The notes: a model not told the origin generated them from the letters alone. Positions 19,461 to 29,399 are shown, numbered from the stretch's first letter. The stretch is DNA of 64,000 nt from Plotosus lineatus (GCA_024760905.1 CM045745.1:18066282-18130281), one strand, 5' to 3'. Program-made: numbers and translations.

Positions 19461-19721
19461 CCCCCAGTGCAGCTAACTGGGTTATCAAAGGCGGGCCATG
19501 TCTCTCACTGTCTATGGTGAGAGGCATGTAAAAGAACCATTGCTGACTTTCGTAAAGAGTAGGCTGCAAAGTTGTCAGCGTGTTTCTGTCCCTTGCTAAA
19601 AAGGGTTGTGACAGGAAGGGCATCCGACATAAAAACCTCTGCCAAATCAAACGTGCGAATCAGATGATTCGCTGTGGCGACTTCCGAGTAAAAGGGAAAA
19701 GCCGAAAGGAAGACAGACAGA
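19461..19721 (+). mobile_element. Main SINE family, 5'-truncated copy with RTE-type tail
   Basis: It lacks the tRNA head and starts in the body (CCCCAGTGCAGCTAACTGGG). It then shows GTCTCTCACTGTCTATGGTG, the LINE-5'-UTR-like GACAGGAAGGGCATCCGAC, and the LINE-3'-like GATGATTCGCTGTGGCGAC, with an AGACAGAC tail. A 9-bp duplication, CAGAACTTA (19452-19460 and 19722-19730), gives exact ends. Confidence 0.9.
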
Positions 19722-19730
19722 CAGAACTTA

Positions 19731-20149
19731 GACCTTTGTCTAAGTGGACATATCATTGGGTGGAAGTTAGGCTTCTATTTTTCCTTCTAGTTTTCTTTAT
19801 TCTCAGATGTCTCAAAACTTTCCAGAAAAATCCCCGTCTTTACATTCTTAAGAGCCCCATGGTCTCCCCTTCCTTAATTTGCATATTCTGGGTCAGTTTT
19901 CCTTATATTCATGCTTTGAACCATTTTAGTCCCTCCTACCTTGAATGAGTGAATGAAGTTTTTATATGATTATTATAAAGATTACAACTTGTATTTATGA
20001 AAGCTAATTATTATGTCATGTTATGTTATGTAGTAGATTTATATGGCTGGAATATTATGCTCAAAGCGCTCTGGGGAGTGTTCAGTTATTTATTGATAAT
20101 AACGCTTTATTGTCAAAGAACATTACATACATGAAATCTGGTCTTTTGT
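19731..20149. other. Unassigned stretch
   Basis: Nothing recognised. AT-rich, no open frame with protein character. Confidence 0.4.
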
Positions 20150-20340
20150 GCTCTGGGCACCTGTCGCCACTGTGCAACGCCAGTTATTGCATTGTTCTAT
20201 CCTTTGATGCTGAGCGCCAAGCAGGAAGCAACAACTACCGAATTTTAATGTCTTATGGTATGACGCGGCTGGATTCAAACTCTGACCTTCCGGGGGCTAA
20301 AGTGGACACTCTACCAACTGAGCCAAATCCCGGTTTTTGA
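20150..20340 (-). repeat. A second tRNA-derived SINE family (minus)
   Basis: Read on the minus strand from 20338: GGATTTGGCTCAGTTGGTAG (a box A type TGGCTCAGTTGG), then GTCAGAGTTTGAATCC (box B with one mismatch). A SINE-like body follows with TTGTTGCTTCCTGCTTGGCG and CTCAGCATCAAAGG. It cannot fold as a normal tRNA and lacks a terminal acceptor stem, so I call it a SINE and not a tRNA gene. Confidence 0.65.
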
Positions 20341-20804
20341 TTGATAGCTATGCAATTTTATTAAATGGCTGCTGCTTTTGAAAAAAAAAAAAAAAAAAAG
20401 TATTGCTAAAACTTAAGCAAAATTGAAAAGGCAATGTGCTGGTAACACAATTTCTGTCTTTATTTGATGTCACAGTGTTGCACTTGGCTGTAAATTGTTT
20501 TAAACTCATAATAGCCTATCGCACTTTCCTTCTGAAAAATGTAGTGTTTATACTATAATTCCAAATCTGTGTTTGCCTTCAGAGATGCTGCCTTCACCTA
20601 ACATGCACAGACTTTTTGAGTTCACATTGATTTAACTTACAGACTTCCTGATCATTTCCGAAGCATGGATAAAAACAGTGTAGGAAGTCAAGGTTTGTTA
20701 ACTCTGACTTCATTCAATAACCCCAAGTTAACCCTTGTTAAATTAACCTTCTTTCACAACACCCCCACTGGCTTTCTCTACTACAATATGTTAAATTATT
20801 TCCC

Positions 20805-20806
<2 letters not shown>
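20341..20806. other. Unassigned stretch
   Basis: A poly(A) run at 20382-20399 may be the tail of an old retroposon. Otherwise nothing was recognised. Confidence 0.4.

Positions 20807-20896
<90 letters not shown>
20807..20896. repeat. (TG)n microsatellite
   Basis: About 45 TG units. Confidence 0.97.
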
Positions 20897-20902
<6 letters not shown>

Positions 20903-21014
20903 TGCATTCATGTTGGGGGATGGCTTGGACTATACCTTAAGACTGTCTCCGTCAAAACCATAAACAATTGGTGACAATGAGCTGCCCTATTTGATTCCAA
21001 CACACATTAGAAGC

Positions 21015-21375
21015 CCGGGGGCAGTGGTGGTCTAGTGGTATAGGGCGCTGGATCGCTGATCCAAAGGTTGCGAGTTCGAGTCCCACTCTCCACAAGGTTG
21101 TCACTGTTCCCCCAGTGCAGCTAACTGGGTTATCAAAGGCTGGCCATGTCTCTCACTGTCTATGGTATGAGGCATGTAAAAGAACCATTGCTGACTTTTA
21201 ACAAGAGTAGGCTGCAAAGCCGTCAGCGTGTTTCCGCCCTGCGATGGCCTGGCGAGCTGTCCAGGTGTACTCTGCCCTCGCCCGAAGTTGGCTTGCCCGA
21301 AGTTGGCTGGGATGGGCGCCAGCCTCCCCGCGACCCAAGTTAGGATTAAGCGGGTACAGAAAATGAACTGAATGA
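21015..21375 (+). mobile_element. Main SINE family, complete copy with L2-type tail (361 bp)
   Basis: A tRNA-like head begins GGGCAGTGGTGGTCTAGTGG. Box A, TGGTCTAGTGG, fits TRGYNNARYGG. Box B, GTTCGAGTC (about 21072-21080), fits GWTCRANNC. A body with two hairpins follows. After CAGCGTGTTTC the tail switches to GCGATGGCCTGGCGAGCTGT and ends in GAAAATGAACTGAATGA-type repeats, as L2-clade LINE ends do. A 13-bp duplication, ACACATTAGAAGC, lies at 21002-21014 and 21376-21388. Confidence 0.93.
21028..21082 (+). promoter_or_regulatory. Internal RNA polymerase III promoter (box A and box B) of the SINE
   Basis: TGGTCTAGTGG and GTTCGAGTC both fit the consensus without mismatch and are spaced about 35-45 bases apart, as in tRNA genes. 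Transcription would start just upstream, at the SINE's first base. Confidence 0.75.
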
Positions 21376-21410
21376 ACACATTAGAAGCAGCATCCTCACA
21401 TCAGAGTTGC

Positions 21411-21773
21411 TCACTTGCCCTGTCCAAGTCTGTGAAGTATGTGGAGGGCTGTATTGATGGCATCTTCTGTTGAACTGTTTGATCTGAATGCAAACTGATG
21501 TGTATCGAGATCAGCAAGGATGGCAGCCTTAATGTGAGACAAGATGAGTCTCTCGAAGCATTTGATGATGCAGGTTAGGGCACCTGAGCGATGGTCATTC
21601 AGGAAGCTTGCTATGCACTTCTTAGGCACTGGAACAATGGTGGCTGTCTTCAGGCAGGTCGGAACTATGTAGTGTATTAATGGTTCAAGATGATGGTAAA
21701 AAACACTGCCAGTTGATCTGTATACTCTAAGCACCCTTCCTGTTACTCCATCTGGGCCAGTAGTTTTCTTCAC
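21411..21773 (-). pseudogene. L2-like LINE reverse transcriptase fragment
   Basis: The minus-strand frame reads [15 protein letters not shown], then [31 protein letters not shown] and HQFAFRSNSSTEDAINTALH. These are the N-terminal RT blocks of a common fish non-LTR element (L2/CR1-like; the clade is not certain). It is open for 120 codons but truncated at both ends. Confidence 0.8.
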
Positions 21774-21799
21774 GTTGACGCTTCGCAGGGTGGGTTTGA

Positions 21800-21945
21800 T
21801 CTGGCAATATGGCTTCTACTGTGTGGTTCCCACCTGCCTCAAAACAGCCACCATCATTCTAGTGCCTAAGAAGGGCACAGCAGGCTGCCTGAATAAGTAC
21901 CGCCCAGTTGCCCTAACCCCATCATCACCAAATGATTTTAGAGAC
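21800..21945 (+). pseudogene. Inverted second piece of the same L2-like LINE
   Basis: The plus-strand frame reads [20 protein letters not shown], then [12 protein letters not shown]. This is the same RT block as in the minus-strand neighbour at 21411-21773, so the two lie head to head about 30-40 bases apart. Confidence 0.75.
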
Positions 21946-21947
21946 TC

Positions 21948-21962
21948 GTGTTGTTTCACATT
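21948..21962. repeat. LINE target-site duplication GTGTTGTTTCACATT, left
   Basis: A 15-base exact repeat of 23390-23404. Confidence 0.93.
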
Positions 21963-23389
21963 TTGGTCCTGATGACATACCGGTGGAGGTATGGAAGTGT
22001 CTAGGAGAGGTAGCAGTAGACTTTCTGACAAGAACATTCAACAAGGTCTTAGAGAGTGAGAGGATGCCAGAGGAATGGAGGAGAAGTGTGCTGGTGCCCA
22101 TTTTTAAGAACAAGGGAGACGTACAGAGTTGTGGCAACTACAGAGGGATAAAGTTGATGAGCCATACAATGAAGTTATGGGAAAGAATACTGGAAGCTAG
22201 ACTAAGGGCAGAGGTCAGCATTTGTGAACAACAGTTTGGTTTCATGCCAAGAAAGAGCACCACAGATGCAGTGTTTGCCTTGAGGATGTTAATGGAGAAG
22301 TACAGAGAAGGTCAGACGGAGCTGCATTGTGCCTTTGTGGATCTGGAGAAAGCATATGACAGGGTGCCGAGAGAAGAACTGTGGTATTGCATGAGGAAGT
22401 CTGGAGTGGCAGAGAAGTATGTTAGAGTGGTGCAGGACATGTATGAGAGATGTAAGACAGTGGTGAGGTGTGCTGTCGGTGTGACAGAAGAGTTCAAGGT
22501 GGAGGTGGGACTGCATCAAGGGTCAGCTCTCAGCCCCTTCTTGTTTGCTATGGTGAGGGACAGGCTGACAGACGAGGTTAGACAAGATTCCCCATGGACT
22601 ATGGTGTTTGCAGATGACATTGTGATCTGTAGTGAGAGCAGAGAACAAGTGCAGGAAAATCTAGAGAGGTGGAGGTATGCCCTGGAAAGGAGGGGAATGA
22701 AGATTAGCCTCAGTAAGACAGAATACATGTGCATGAATGACAAGGACCCAAGAGGAACGGTGAGATTACAGGGAGCAGAGATAAGGAAGGTGGAGGATTT
22801 TAAGTACTTAGGCTCAACAATCCAGAGCAATGGAGAGTGTGGAAAAGAGGTGAAGAAGCGTGTGCAGGCAGGTTGGAATGGTTGGAGAAAAGTGTCCGGT
22901 GTGATGTGTGATAGGAGGGTATCGGCAAGAATGAAAGGAAAAGTGTACAAGACGGTGATGAGGCCAGCGATGTTGTATGGTTTAGAAACAGTTGCCCTGG
23001 GGAAAAGACAGGAGGCAGAGCTGGAGGTAGCAGAGATGAAAATGTTGAGGTTCTCTTTGGGAGTAACGAGGATGGATAGGATTAGGAATGAGCACATCAG
23101 AGGGACAGCACATGTAAGACGTTTTGGAGACAAAGTCAGAGAGGCTAGATTGAGATGGTTTGGACATGTACAGAGGAGGGATAGTGAGTATATTGGTAGT
23201 AGGATGCTGAGGCTGGAACTACCAGGCAGAAGGCCTAGAGGAAGACCAAAGAGACGATTCATGGATGTGGTGAAGGAGGACATGAAGGTCGTTGGTGTAA
23301 GAGAAGAAGATGCAAAGGATAGGGTGAGATGGAGGCAGATGATTCGCTGTGGCGACCCCTGAAGGGAAAAGCTGAAAGGAAAAGAAGAA
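21963..23389 (+). mobile_element. RTE LINE, 5'-truncated copy (1427 bp) with open RT
   Basis: It starts in the middle of the ORF (TTTGGTCCTGATGACATACC) and ends with the family's 3' end, GATTCGCTGTGGCGACCCCT, and an AAGAAGAAG tail. The 15-bp duplication fixes both ends. By eye it is almost identical to the same part of the full-length copy at 49481-52629, so it is young. Confidence 0.95.
21964..23362 (+). CDS. RTE LINE reverse transcriptase and C-terminal region (truncated at N-terminus, otherwise open)
   Basis: About 465 codons without a stop, encoding the reverse transcriptase that copies LINE RNA at the nicked target. RT blocks run in order: [60 protein letters not shown] and [11 protein letters not shown] (the FADD active site). 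They are followed by [17 protein letters not shown] and a C-terminal [17 protein letters not shown] block. The endonuclease half is missing because of 5' truncation, so this copy cannot move alone. There is no natural start codon; the open frame begins in flanking DNA (ATG at 21932). BovB/RTE-type elements are the closest family I know. Confidence 0.9.
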
Positions 23390-23404
23390 GTGTTGTTTCA
23401 CATT
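23390..23404. repeat. LINE target-site duplication, right
   Basis: GTGTTGTTTCACATT, identical to 21948-21962. Confidence 0.93.
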
Positions 23405-23428
23405 AAAGCAGTTGTATACAATAGATTA

Positions 23429-24782
23429 CAGGGTCAAAATTATAAACTGAGATAATATATCATTTTAAGGGGTTGTTGATTTTAAATTTCATGGTGTCAA
23501 CAAATCTCAAAAACGTTTGGACAAGGCCTTTTTCACCGCTGTGAGGCATCCCCTCTTCTTCTTACAACAGTCTACAAACATCTGGGGACAGAGGAAACAA
23601 GTTTCTCAAGTGTATAAATTGGAATACTGTCCCATTTTTGTCTAATACAGGCCTCTAACTGTTCAACTGTCTTGGCCTTCTTTGAGCCTTCCTCTTTATG
23701 ATGTGCCAAATGTTCTCTATAGGTGAAGCATCAGGACTGCAGACTGGCCATTTTAATACCCGGATCCTTTACCTACGCATCCATAATGTAATTAATGTTG
23801 CATGTGGTCTGGCATTATCATGTTGAAAAATGCAAGGTCTTCTCTGAAAGAAACTACGTCTGAGAGATGAGAGCATATTTTGTTCTATAACCTAAATATA
23901 ACTTTCTGCATTGATGGTTCCTTTCCAGATGTGCCATGCCACATGCACTCATGCAACCCCATATAATCATAGATGCAGACTTCTGAACTGAGCGCTGATA
24001 ACAACTTGGGTTGTCCTTGTCCTCTTTAGTCTGGATGACATGGCGTCCCTGTTTTCCATAAAGAACTTCGAATTGTGATTTGTCTGACCACAGAACAGTT
24101 TTCCACTTTGCCATACTCCATTTTAAATGACCATTGGCATAGAGAAAATGCCTGCCCTTTTGGGTCCTGCTTAGAAATGGCTTCTTCTTTGTACTGTAGA
24201 GTTTCAGCTGGCAATGGCAGATGGCACAGTGGATTGTATTCACTGACAATGGTTTCTGGAAATATTGCTGAGCCCATTCTGTGATTTCCCTTACAGTAGC
24301 ATTCCTTTTTGTGGTGCTGTGCCGTTTAAGTGGCCGAAGATCACAGGCATCCAGTATGGTTTTTCGGCCTTGACCGTTACAAAGAAAGATTGTTCCAGAT
24401 TATCTCGGTCTTTGGATGATGTTATGCACTGTAGATGATGATAACTTCAAACTCTTTGCAATTTTTTTTTGCTGGGAACACCTTTCTGATATTGCTCCAT
24501 TATCTTTCTGCACGGCATTGGGGGAATTATCCTCTACCCATCTTCGCTTCTGAGAGACACTGCCACTCTAAGAAGCTCTTTTTACTACGCAGTCATGTTG
24601 CCAATGGACCTCATTAGTGGTAACTGGTCTTCCAGCTGTTCATTACAAGTGCAATTGACTTTTTCAGCCTCTTATTGCTACCTGTGCCAACCTTTCTGAA
24701 ATTTGTTGACACCATGAAATTTAAAATCAACATATTTTCCCCTTAAAATGATACATTTTATCAGTTTAAACTTTTGACCCTG
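23429..24782 (-). mobile_element. Second Tc1-like transposon family (1354 bp)
   Basis: The left end, CAGGGTCAAAATTATAAACT, and the right end in reverse, CAGGGTCAAAAGTTTAAACT, form long inverted repeats of about 85 bp. These include ATTTCATGGTGTCAACAAAT on both sides. A TA flanks each end (23427-23428, 24783-24784). The broken transposase reads on the minus strand. Confidence 0.9.
23600..24620 (-). pseudogene. Tc1-like transposase, decayed
   Basis: The minus-strand frame 24249-23854 contains KWKTVLWSDKSQFEVLYGK (the first catalytic D in WSDKS), GRHVIQTKEDKDNPSCYQ and ASMIIWGCMSACGMAHL. After a frameshift, FQHDNARPHATL (about 23830-23800) gives the second [20 protein letters not shown] (about 23735-23690) gives the E, with a spacing near 34. 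Stops and shifts at about 23870, 23785 and in the N-terminal DNA-binding region (24260-24620) make it dead. Confidence 0.85.
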
Positions 24783-24784
24783 TA

Positions 24785-24931
24785 ATGTATGTTCTATTTG
24801 GAATAGAGTGCTGAAAATTGGCACTTCCGCATCATTGCATTCAGTTTTTATTCACAGTTTGTAAAGTGTCCCAACTTTTTAGGAATCCAGTTTGTATATT
24901 AATCAACAATGTTGTTAAAATTTTATACAAC

Positions 24932-24937
<6 letters not shown>
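24785..24937. other. Unassigned short stretch
   Basis: Nothing recognised. Confidence 0.3.

Positions 24938-25001
<64 letters not shown>
24938..25001. repeat. (TC)n(AC)n compound microsatellite
   Basis: About 16 TC units followed by about 15 AC units. Confidence 0.97.
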
Positions 25002-25002
<1 letters not shown>

Positions 25003-25623
25003 CTGGGTTTGGTTTTCCTTTTTAGAATGCATAGCGGCGTGATGAAGTACTGCTTCATTTCATCTTGAAACTGTGTCAGTGTAATTAATATGTATGGTAA
25101 AGGAATGTGTTTATGTGATAAATTAATGAATCCCATCTAAAATACTCAATAAGCCAGGAAGAATGCTATTTGCCCATTCAAATGTAACAATGTTCATATT
25201 AAAATTGAGCTGCATCATTGTTAATAGGTTGACGGGAGCTTTGAGTAAGCTAATAAGGAGATGATACTTCTGCTCAGGGCTAAACTGCTATTGGCCAGAG
25301 ACCCAGCAACCAGCTCATTAATATGCACAAAGTTTAGACTCAAATTCTGCATCCAAGAATACAACAATAGAGCAACTCACCAGCAAAAAGGAATAGCAAC
25401 ACAAGGATTGCACAAGGGAAAAATGTAGAATAGCAGAAAAATAGGAGGCAGATGAGAGGAATAGAGAAAGGACCGCCATGTTTAAAAAAAATGCAGTCTT
25501 ACAGTTTCCTTCACGAATAAACACCATGCACCTTATAATTGAAGGTTCTACCTCTTACCCAATGTATATCATGCACCTTTGACAACGCATTCACCCTTCT
25601 GTGTCTGTGTGAATATGCAAATA
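25002..25623. other. Unassigned stretch, possible conserved non-coding element
   Basis: There is no gene or repeat, although both flanks are repeats. The section 25080-25330 is non-repetitive, without stops forming any pattern, and its base composition is even. It could be a regulatory element, but nothing here proves it. Confidence 0.35.
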
Positions 25624-25905
25624 TACTAGTCCTTCTCAAAAAATTAGCATATTGTGATAAAGTTCATTATTTTCTGTAATGTACTGATAAAAATTAAACT
25701 TTCATATATTTTAGATTCATTGCACACCAACTGAAATATTTTAGGTCTTTTATTGTTTTAATCCTGATGATTTTGACATACAGCAAATGAAAACCTAAAA
25801 TTCCTATGTTAAAAAATTAGCATATCATGAAAAGGTACTCTAAAAGAGCTATTAACCAAATCACCTGAATCAACGAATTAACTCTAAACACCTGCAAAAG
25901 ATTCC

Positions 25906-26209
25906 TGTGGCGAGGGGTGTGGCGGTTGCCAGTAGATGAGTTTCCGAGCTGAGCGCACCTGGTCCTAATCTGCAATCAGCGGCAGCCAGCGATAAAAGGG
26001 AGCGGCATGCTCCCCTCCGCTGTTAGAAGATTGGTTTCAGTGACTCTGCTCCTCGACGTTCTCTCTGATCCCTGGTTCATGCTTCATGCTCAACCAGTTC
26101 TCTTGATTTTCATATTCTAGTGATTGACGGTGCTTAATGTTTAATAAATCGTTGAAAACTTCCTTCAGTCTCCTGCATCCTTGGGTCCTATGCATACACT
26201 CCCGCCACA
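25906..26209 (+). mobile_element. Solo LTR related to the Gypsy element at 5216-9709 (304 bp)
   Basis: It begins TGTGGCG and ends CGCCACA, perfect inverted tips. Blocks shared with the reverse complement of the 5-9 kb LTRs include GAGCGCACCTGGTC-like, CAATCTGCAATCAGC and TTAATAAATCG followed by TCTCCTGCATC. The promoter-like GATAAAAGGG corresponds to TATAAATGGG there. No matching 5-bp duplication flanks it (ATTCC against GCATC). About 43 bases of Tc1 sequence present in copy 1 are missing at the junction. Confidence 0.85.
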
Positions 26210-26213
26210 GCAT

Positions 26214-27157
26214 CATGGGTAACACTGCTGACCTGACTGCTGTCCGGAAGGCCATCATTGACACCCTCAACAAGAGGGTAAGACAAAGAGAAATCTCTGA
26301 GTGAATAGGCTGTTCCCAGAGTGCTGTGTCAAGGCACCTCAGTGGGATGTCTGTGGGAAGGAAAAAGTGTGGCAGAAAATGCTGCACAACCAGAAGAGGT
26401 GACCGGACCCTGAAGAAGATTGTGCAGAAGGGCCAATTCCAGATCTTGAGAGACCTGTGGAAGCAGTGGACTGGGCTACAGGTGCCGCATTCCCCAGGTC
26501 AAGCCACTTTTGAACCAGAAACAGCGGCAGAAGTGCCTGACCTGGGCTACAGAGAAGCAGCACTGGACTGTTGCTCAGTGGTTCAAAGTACTTTTTTCGG
26601 ATGAAAGCAAATTTTGCATGTCATTCGGAAATCAAGGGGCCAGAGTTTGATGGAAGACTGAGGAAAAAAAAATGGCAAAATACCTGAAGTCCAGTGTCAA
26701 GTACCCACAGTCAGTGATGGTCTGGAGTGCCATGTCAGCTGCTGGTGTTGGTCCACTGTGTTTTATCAAGGGCAGGGTCAATGCTATCAGGAGATTTTGG
26801 AGCACTTCATGCTTCCATCTGCTGAAAAGCTTTATGGAGATGAAGATTTTCATTTTTCAACATGACCTGGCACCTGCTCACAGTGCCAAAACCACTGCTA
26901 AATGGATAACTGACCATGGCATTACTGTGCTCAATTGGCCTGCCAACTCTCCTGACCTGAACCCCATAGAGAATCTGTGGGATATTGTGAAGAGGAAGTT
27001 GAGAGACACCAGACCCAACACTGTGAATGAGCTTAAAACCGCTATCATAGCATCCTGGGCCTCCATAACACCTCAGCAGTGCCACAGGCTGATTGCCTCC
27101 ATGCCACGCCACATTGAAGCAGTCATTTCTGCAAAAGGATTCCCGACCAAGTATTGA
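26214..27157 (+). pseudogene. Tc1 transposase copy 2, disrupted
   Basis: The start ATGGGTAACACTGCTG at 26215 is followed by a frameshift in the DNA-binding region (CTCAACAAGAGGG lacks bases found in copy 1) and by shifts near 26480. The catalytic first D is in VLFSDESKF (about 26585-26611), then TGA near 26648. From 26672 the frame is open to the natural stop at 27155. It contains FQHDLAPAHSAKTTAKW and NSPDLNPIENLWDIVKRKL with the full 34-residue D-to-E spacing. A small deletion (VNA-IRRF) and a compensating insertion change the frame briefly at 26785-26850. Confidence 0.88.
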
Positions 27158-27421
27158 GTGCATAACTGAACATAACTATTTGTAGATTGACTTTTTTTGT
27201 ATTAAAAACACTTTTTTTAGTGGTCGGATGGAAAATGCTAATTTTTTGAGATAGGGATTTTTGGTTTTTCTTTACTTTTTTGCCAAAATTATCAAACTTA
27301 AAACAATAAAAGGCTTGCACTACTTCAGTTGTGTGCAATGAATCTAAAATATATGAAAGTCTAATGTTTATCAGTACATTACAGAAAATAATGAACTTTA
27401 TCACAATATGCTAATTTTTTT

Positions 27422-27499
27422 AGGTATTTTATGAATAGTCTTTAAATGTTTGAATATGTGAATAAATAGACAGTTGTATGGGATATACTTATGTATATG
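27422..27499. other. Spacer
   Basis: AT-rich, no feature. Confidence 0.3.
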
Positions 27500-27512
27500 T
27501 GTCTATATGTGT

Positions 27513-27851
27513 GGGGCAGTGGTGGTCTAGTGGATAGCGCAACATCGCTGATCCTAAGGTTGGGGGTTTGAGTCTCCACAGGGTTATCACTGCCCCCCCA
27601 GTGCAGCTAACTGGGTTATCAAAGACGGGCCATGTCTCTCACTGTCTATGGTGAGAGGCGTGTAAAAGAACCATTGCTGACTTTCGTAAAGAGCAGGCTT
27701 CAAAGCCTTCAGCGTGTTTCTGTCCCTTGCTAAAGGGTTGTGACAGAAAGGACATCCGAAGTAAAAACCTCTGCCAAATCAAATGTGCGAATCAGATGAT
27801 TCGCTGTGGTGACTCCCGAGAAAGGGAAAAAGCCGAAAGGAAAAGACGACT
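27513..27851 (+). mobile_element. Main SINE family, complete copy with RTE-type tail
   Basis: The head is GGGGCAGTGGTGGTCTAGTG and the body hairpins are intact. The tail is of the RTE type (GACAGAAAGGACATCCGAAG, then GATGATTCGCTGTGGTGAC). A near-identical 13-bp duplication lies at 27500-27512 (TGTCTATATGTGT) and 27852-27864 (TGTCTATTTGTGT). Confidence 0.9.
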
Positions 27852-28032
27852 TGTCTATTTGTGTACACATAGGTACTGTATGTGTGTATGTGCATTTAGA
27901 TATATGCACATGTATAGCTTAGTGTAGTGTACTTTTGTGCATCTTTTTAGAATTTCTGCTAAACAAAGAGCTGTAAAAACCAATTTTCATTGTTCATGCA
28001 ACATTTGACAATAAATATATACTTATCTCTTT

Positions 28033-28050
28033 ATCTTTATGTTCCTAATA
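28033..28050. repeat. SINE target-site duplication, left (18 bp)
   Basis: ATCTTTATGTTCCTAATA, exact copy at 28384-28401. Confidence 0.95.
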
Positions 28051-28383
28051 GGGGCAGTGGTGGTCTAGTGGTATAGGGCGCTGGATCGCTGATCCAAAGG
28101 TTGGGGGTTCGAGTCCCACTGTCCACAAGGTTGTCACTGTTCCCCCCTGGGCGGCTAACTGGGTTATCAAAGGCGGGCCATGTCTCTCACTGTCTATGGT
28201 GAGAGGCATGTAAAAGAACCATTGCTGACATTCGTAAAGAGTAGGCTGCAAAGTTGTTTCTGTCCCTTGCTAAAAGGGTTGTGACAGGAAGGGCATCCGA
28301 CGTAAAAAACCTCTGCTGAATCAAGATGATTCGCTGTGGCGACTCCTGAGTAAAAGGGAAAAAGCCAAAAGGAAGACAGACAC
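28051..28383 (+). mobile_element. Main SINE family, complete copy with RTE-type tail (333 bp)
   Basis: Head with intact box A (TGGTCTAGTGG) and box B (GTTCGAGTC), body, then GTTGTGACAGGAAGGGCATC, GATGATTCGCTGTGGCGACT and a CCAAAAGGAAGACAGAC tail. It has a perfect 18-bp duplication, so it is relatively young. It lies 200 bases beyond another SINE in the same orientation. Confidence 0.95.
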
Positions 28384-28401
28384 ATCTTTATGTTCCTAAT
28401 A

Positions 28402-29104
28402 GATAGGCAGAAGGCTCTCTGCAACTCTACCATGATCAAGCAATTTGATAAATGAACGAATGAATGAATATTTTGGTTACATTTACTGTATATGCTATTT
28501 GTATTAGTTAGCAAATGTGCCCCTTCATGGTTTGAGACTTCATGATTATGGTACTTTGAGTATTTCACCAAATCTGAAGCCCCTTCACTACATCAGGCTC
28601 TTGGTCCAAAAAGGAATATATCAGTACAATCCATCCAAGATTGTTAGGTCAAGTATTTGGAGCACATTTCTTCACTTTGACTTTTTTTGGCAGTAAGTGC
28701 AACACCATGTAAGAGGAAAGGCATGAAGGAAAAACCTGTGTATCCATGAGAGTTGTCATTATCCCCATAGGGAAGCCTTAAAAGTGAAGGTTTTAGAAAT
28801 CATGTGCCAAGCATGAGAGCGTCAACATCTGAAACTTCAGGGAGCATGCTGGTTCAGGCTCAGCAAGCCAGGATAATGACCTGTCCTTGATGCTGGAGAC
28901 CACATTCCACTGCAAAAAATGAAGCTGGTGGGGTGGATTTTAAGATAAGAATAAAAAAAAGGCATTAAATAATTTTGAGAGCTTTAAACTTAGTGCCATT
29001 ATGGCTTGCACAATGACTGACACTTCCTCCATTTCTATGTAACCACACTGGTTATTTTTCTTTGATGTTTGCCCATAAAATTATTGATTACACCATTCAA
29101 TTCC
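28402..29104. other. Unassigned stretch
   Basis: No gene or element recognised. Mildly repetitive GAATGAATGAATGAAT at 28455-28470. Confidence 0.4.
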
Positions 29105-29220
29105 TCCTCATTCTTTTACTCGTTCATTCATTCATAATTAGGGTCATGGAGAGGCTAGTGCCCATCTCACCCAACTCTGGAAAGCTTACCAGGTCATCAC
29201 AGGGCAATTTCTCTGTATGC
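29105..29220 (-). repeat. L2-type tail fragment
   Basis: TTCATTCATTCATAATTAGG, then GAGGCTAGTGCCCATC and TCATCACAGGGCAA, is antisense to the L2-type SINE tail. The head is absent. Confidence 0.65.
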
Positions 29221-29399
29221 TATTTAAATGTGTGGAAATCACTAAAGAATTATTCATTGGTAATTTTGTCCATGTCTGTTTGCAAAATTTTACATTTTAG
29301 TATACCTAAATATCCATCATAGACAAGATCAGACATAATGCATACGTTTTGACAGTCATAATTGGATATTGATTACAGCAGTTCACATCTTTCACCTTA
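29221..29399. other. Spacer
   Basis: Nothing recognised. Confidence 0.3.

Larger units (their letters stand above)
25626..27421 (+). mobile_element. Tc1-like transposon of the first family, copy 2, with an LTR inside
   Basis: The left end, CTAGTCCTTCTCAAAAAATT, follows a TA (25624-25625). The right inverted repeat runs to GCTAATTTTTT at 27421 and lacks the outer 14 or so bases (GAGAAGGACCAG). An internal direct repeat of the terminal motif (AAAAATTAGCATATCATGAA, about 25812) is kept. An LTR at 25906-26209 replaces about 43 bases of the element upstream of the transposase start. Confidence 0.92.

Noticed and set aside
21015..21090. A true tRNA gene in the SINE heads (also 20270-20340 and 46856-46925)
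   Set aside because: The A and B boxes are present but there is no acceptor stem, the heads continue into SINE bodies, and copies carry retroposon target duplications.
22516..23283. A 255-codon minus-strand frame opposite the LINE RT (and its twin at 51755-52522)
   Set aside because: It is the antisense shadow of the RTE reverse transcriptase. It recurs wherever that sequence occurs and has no independent protein signature.
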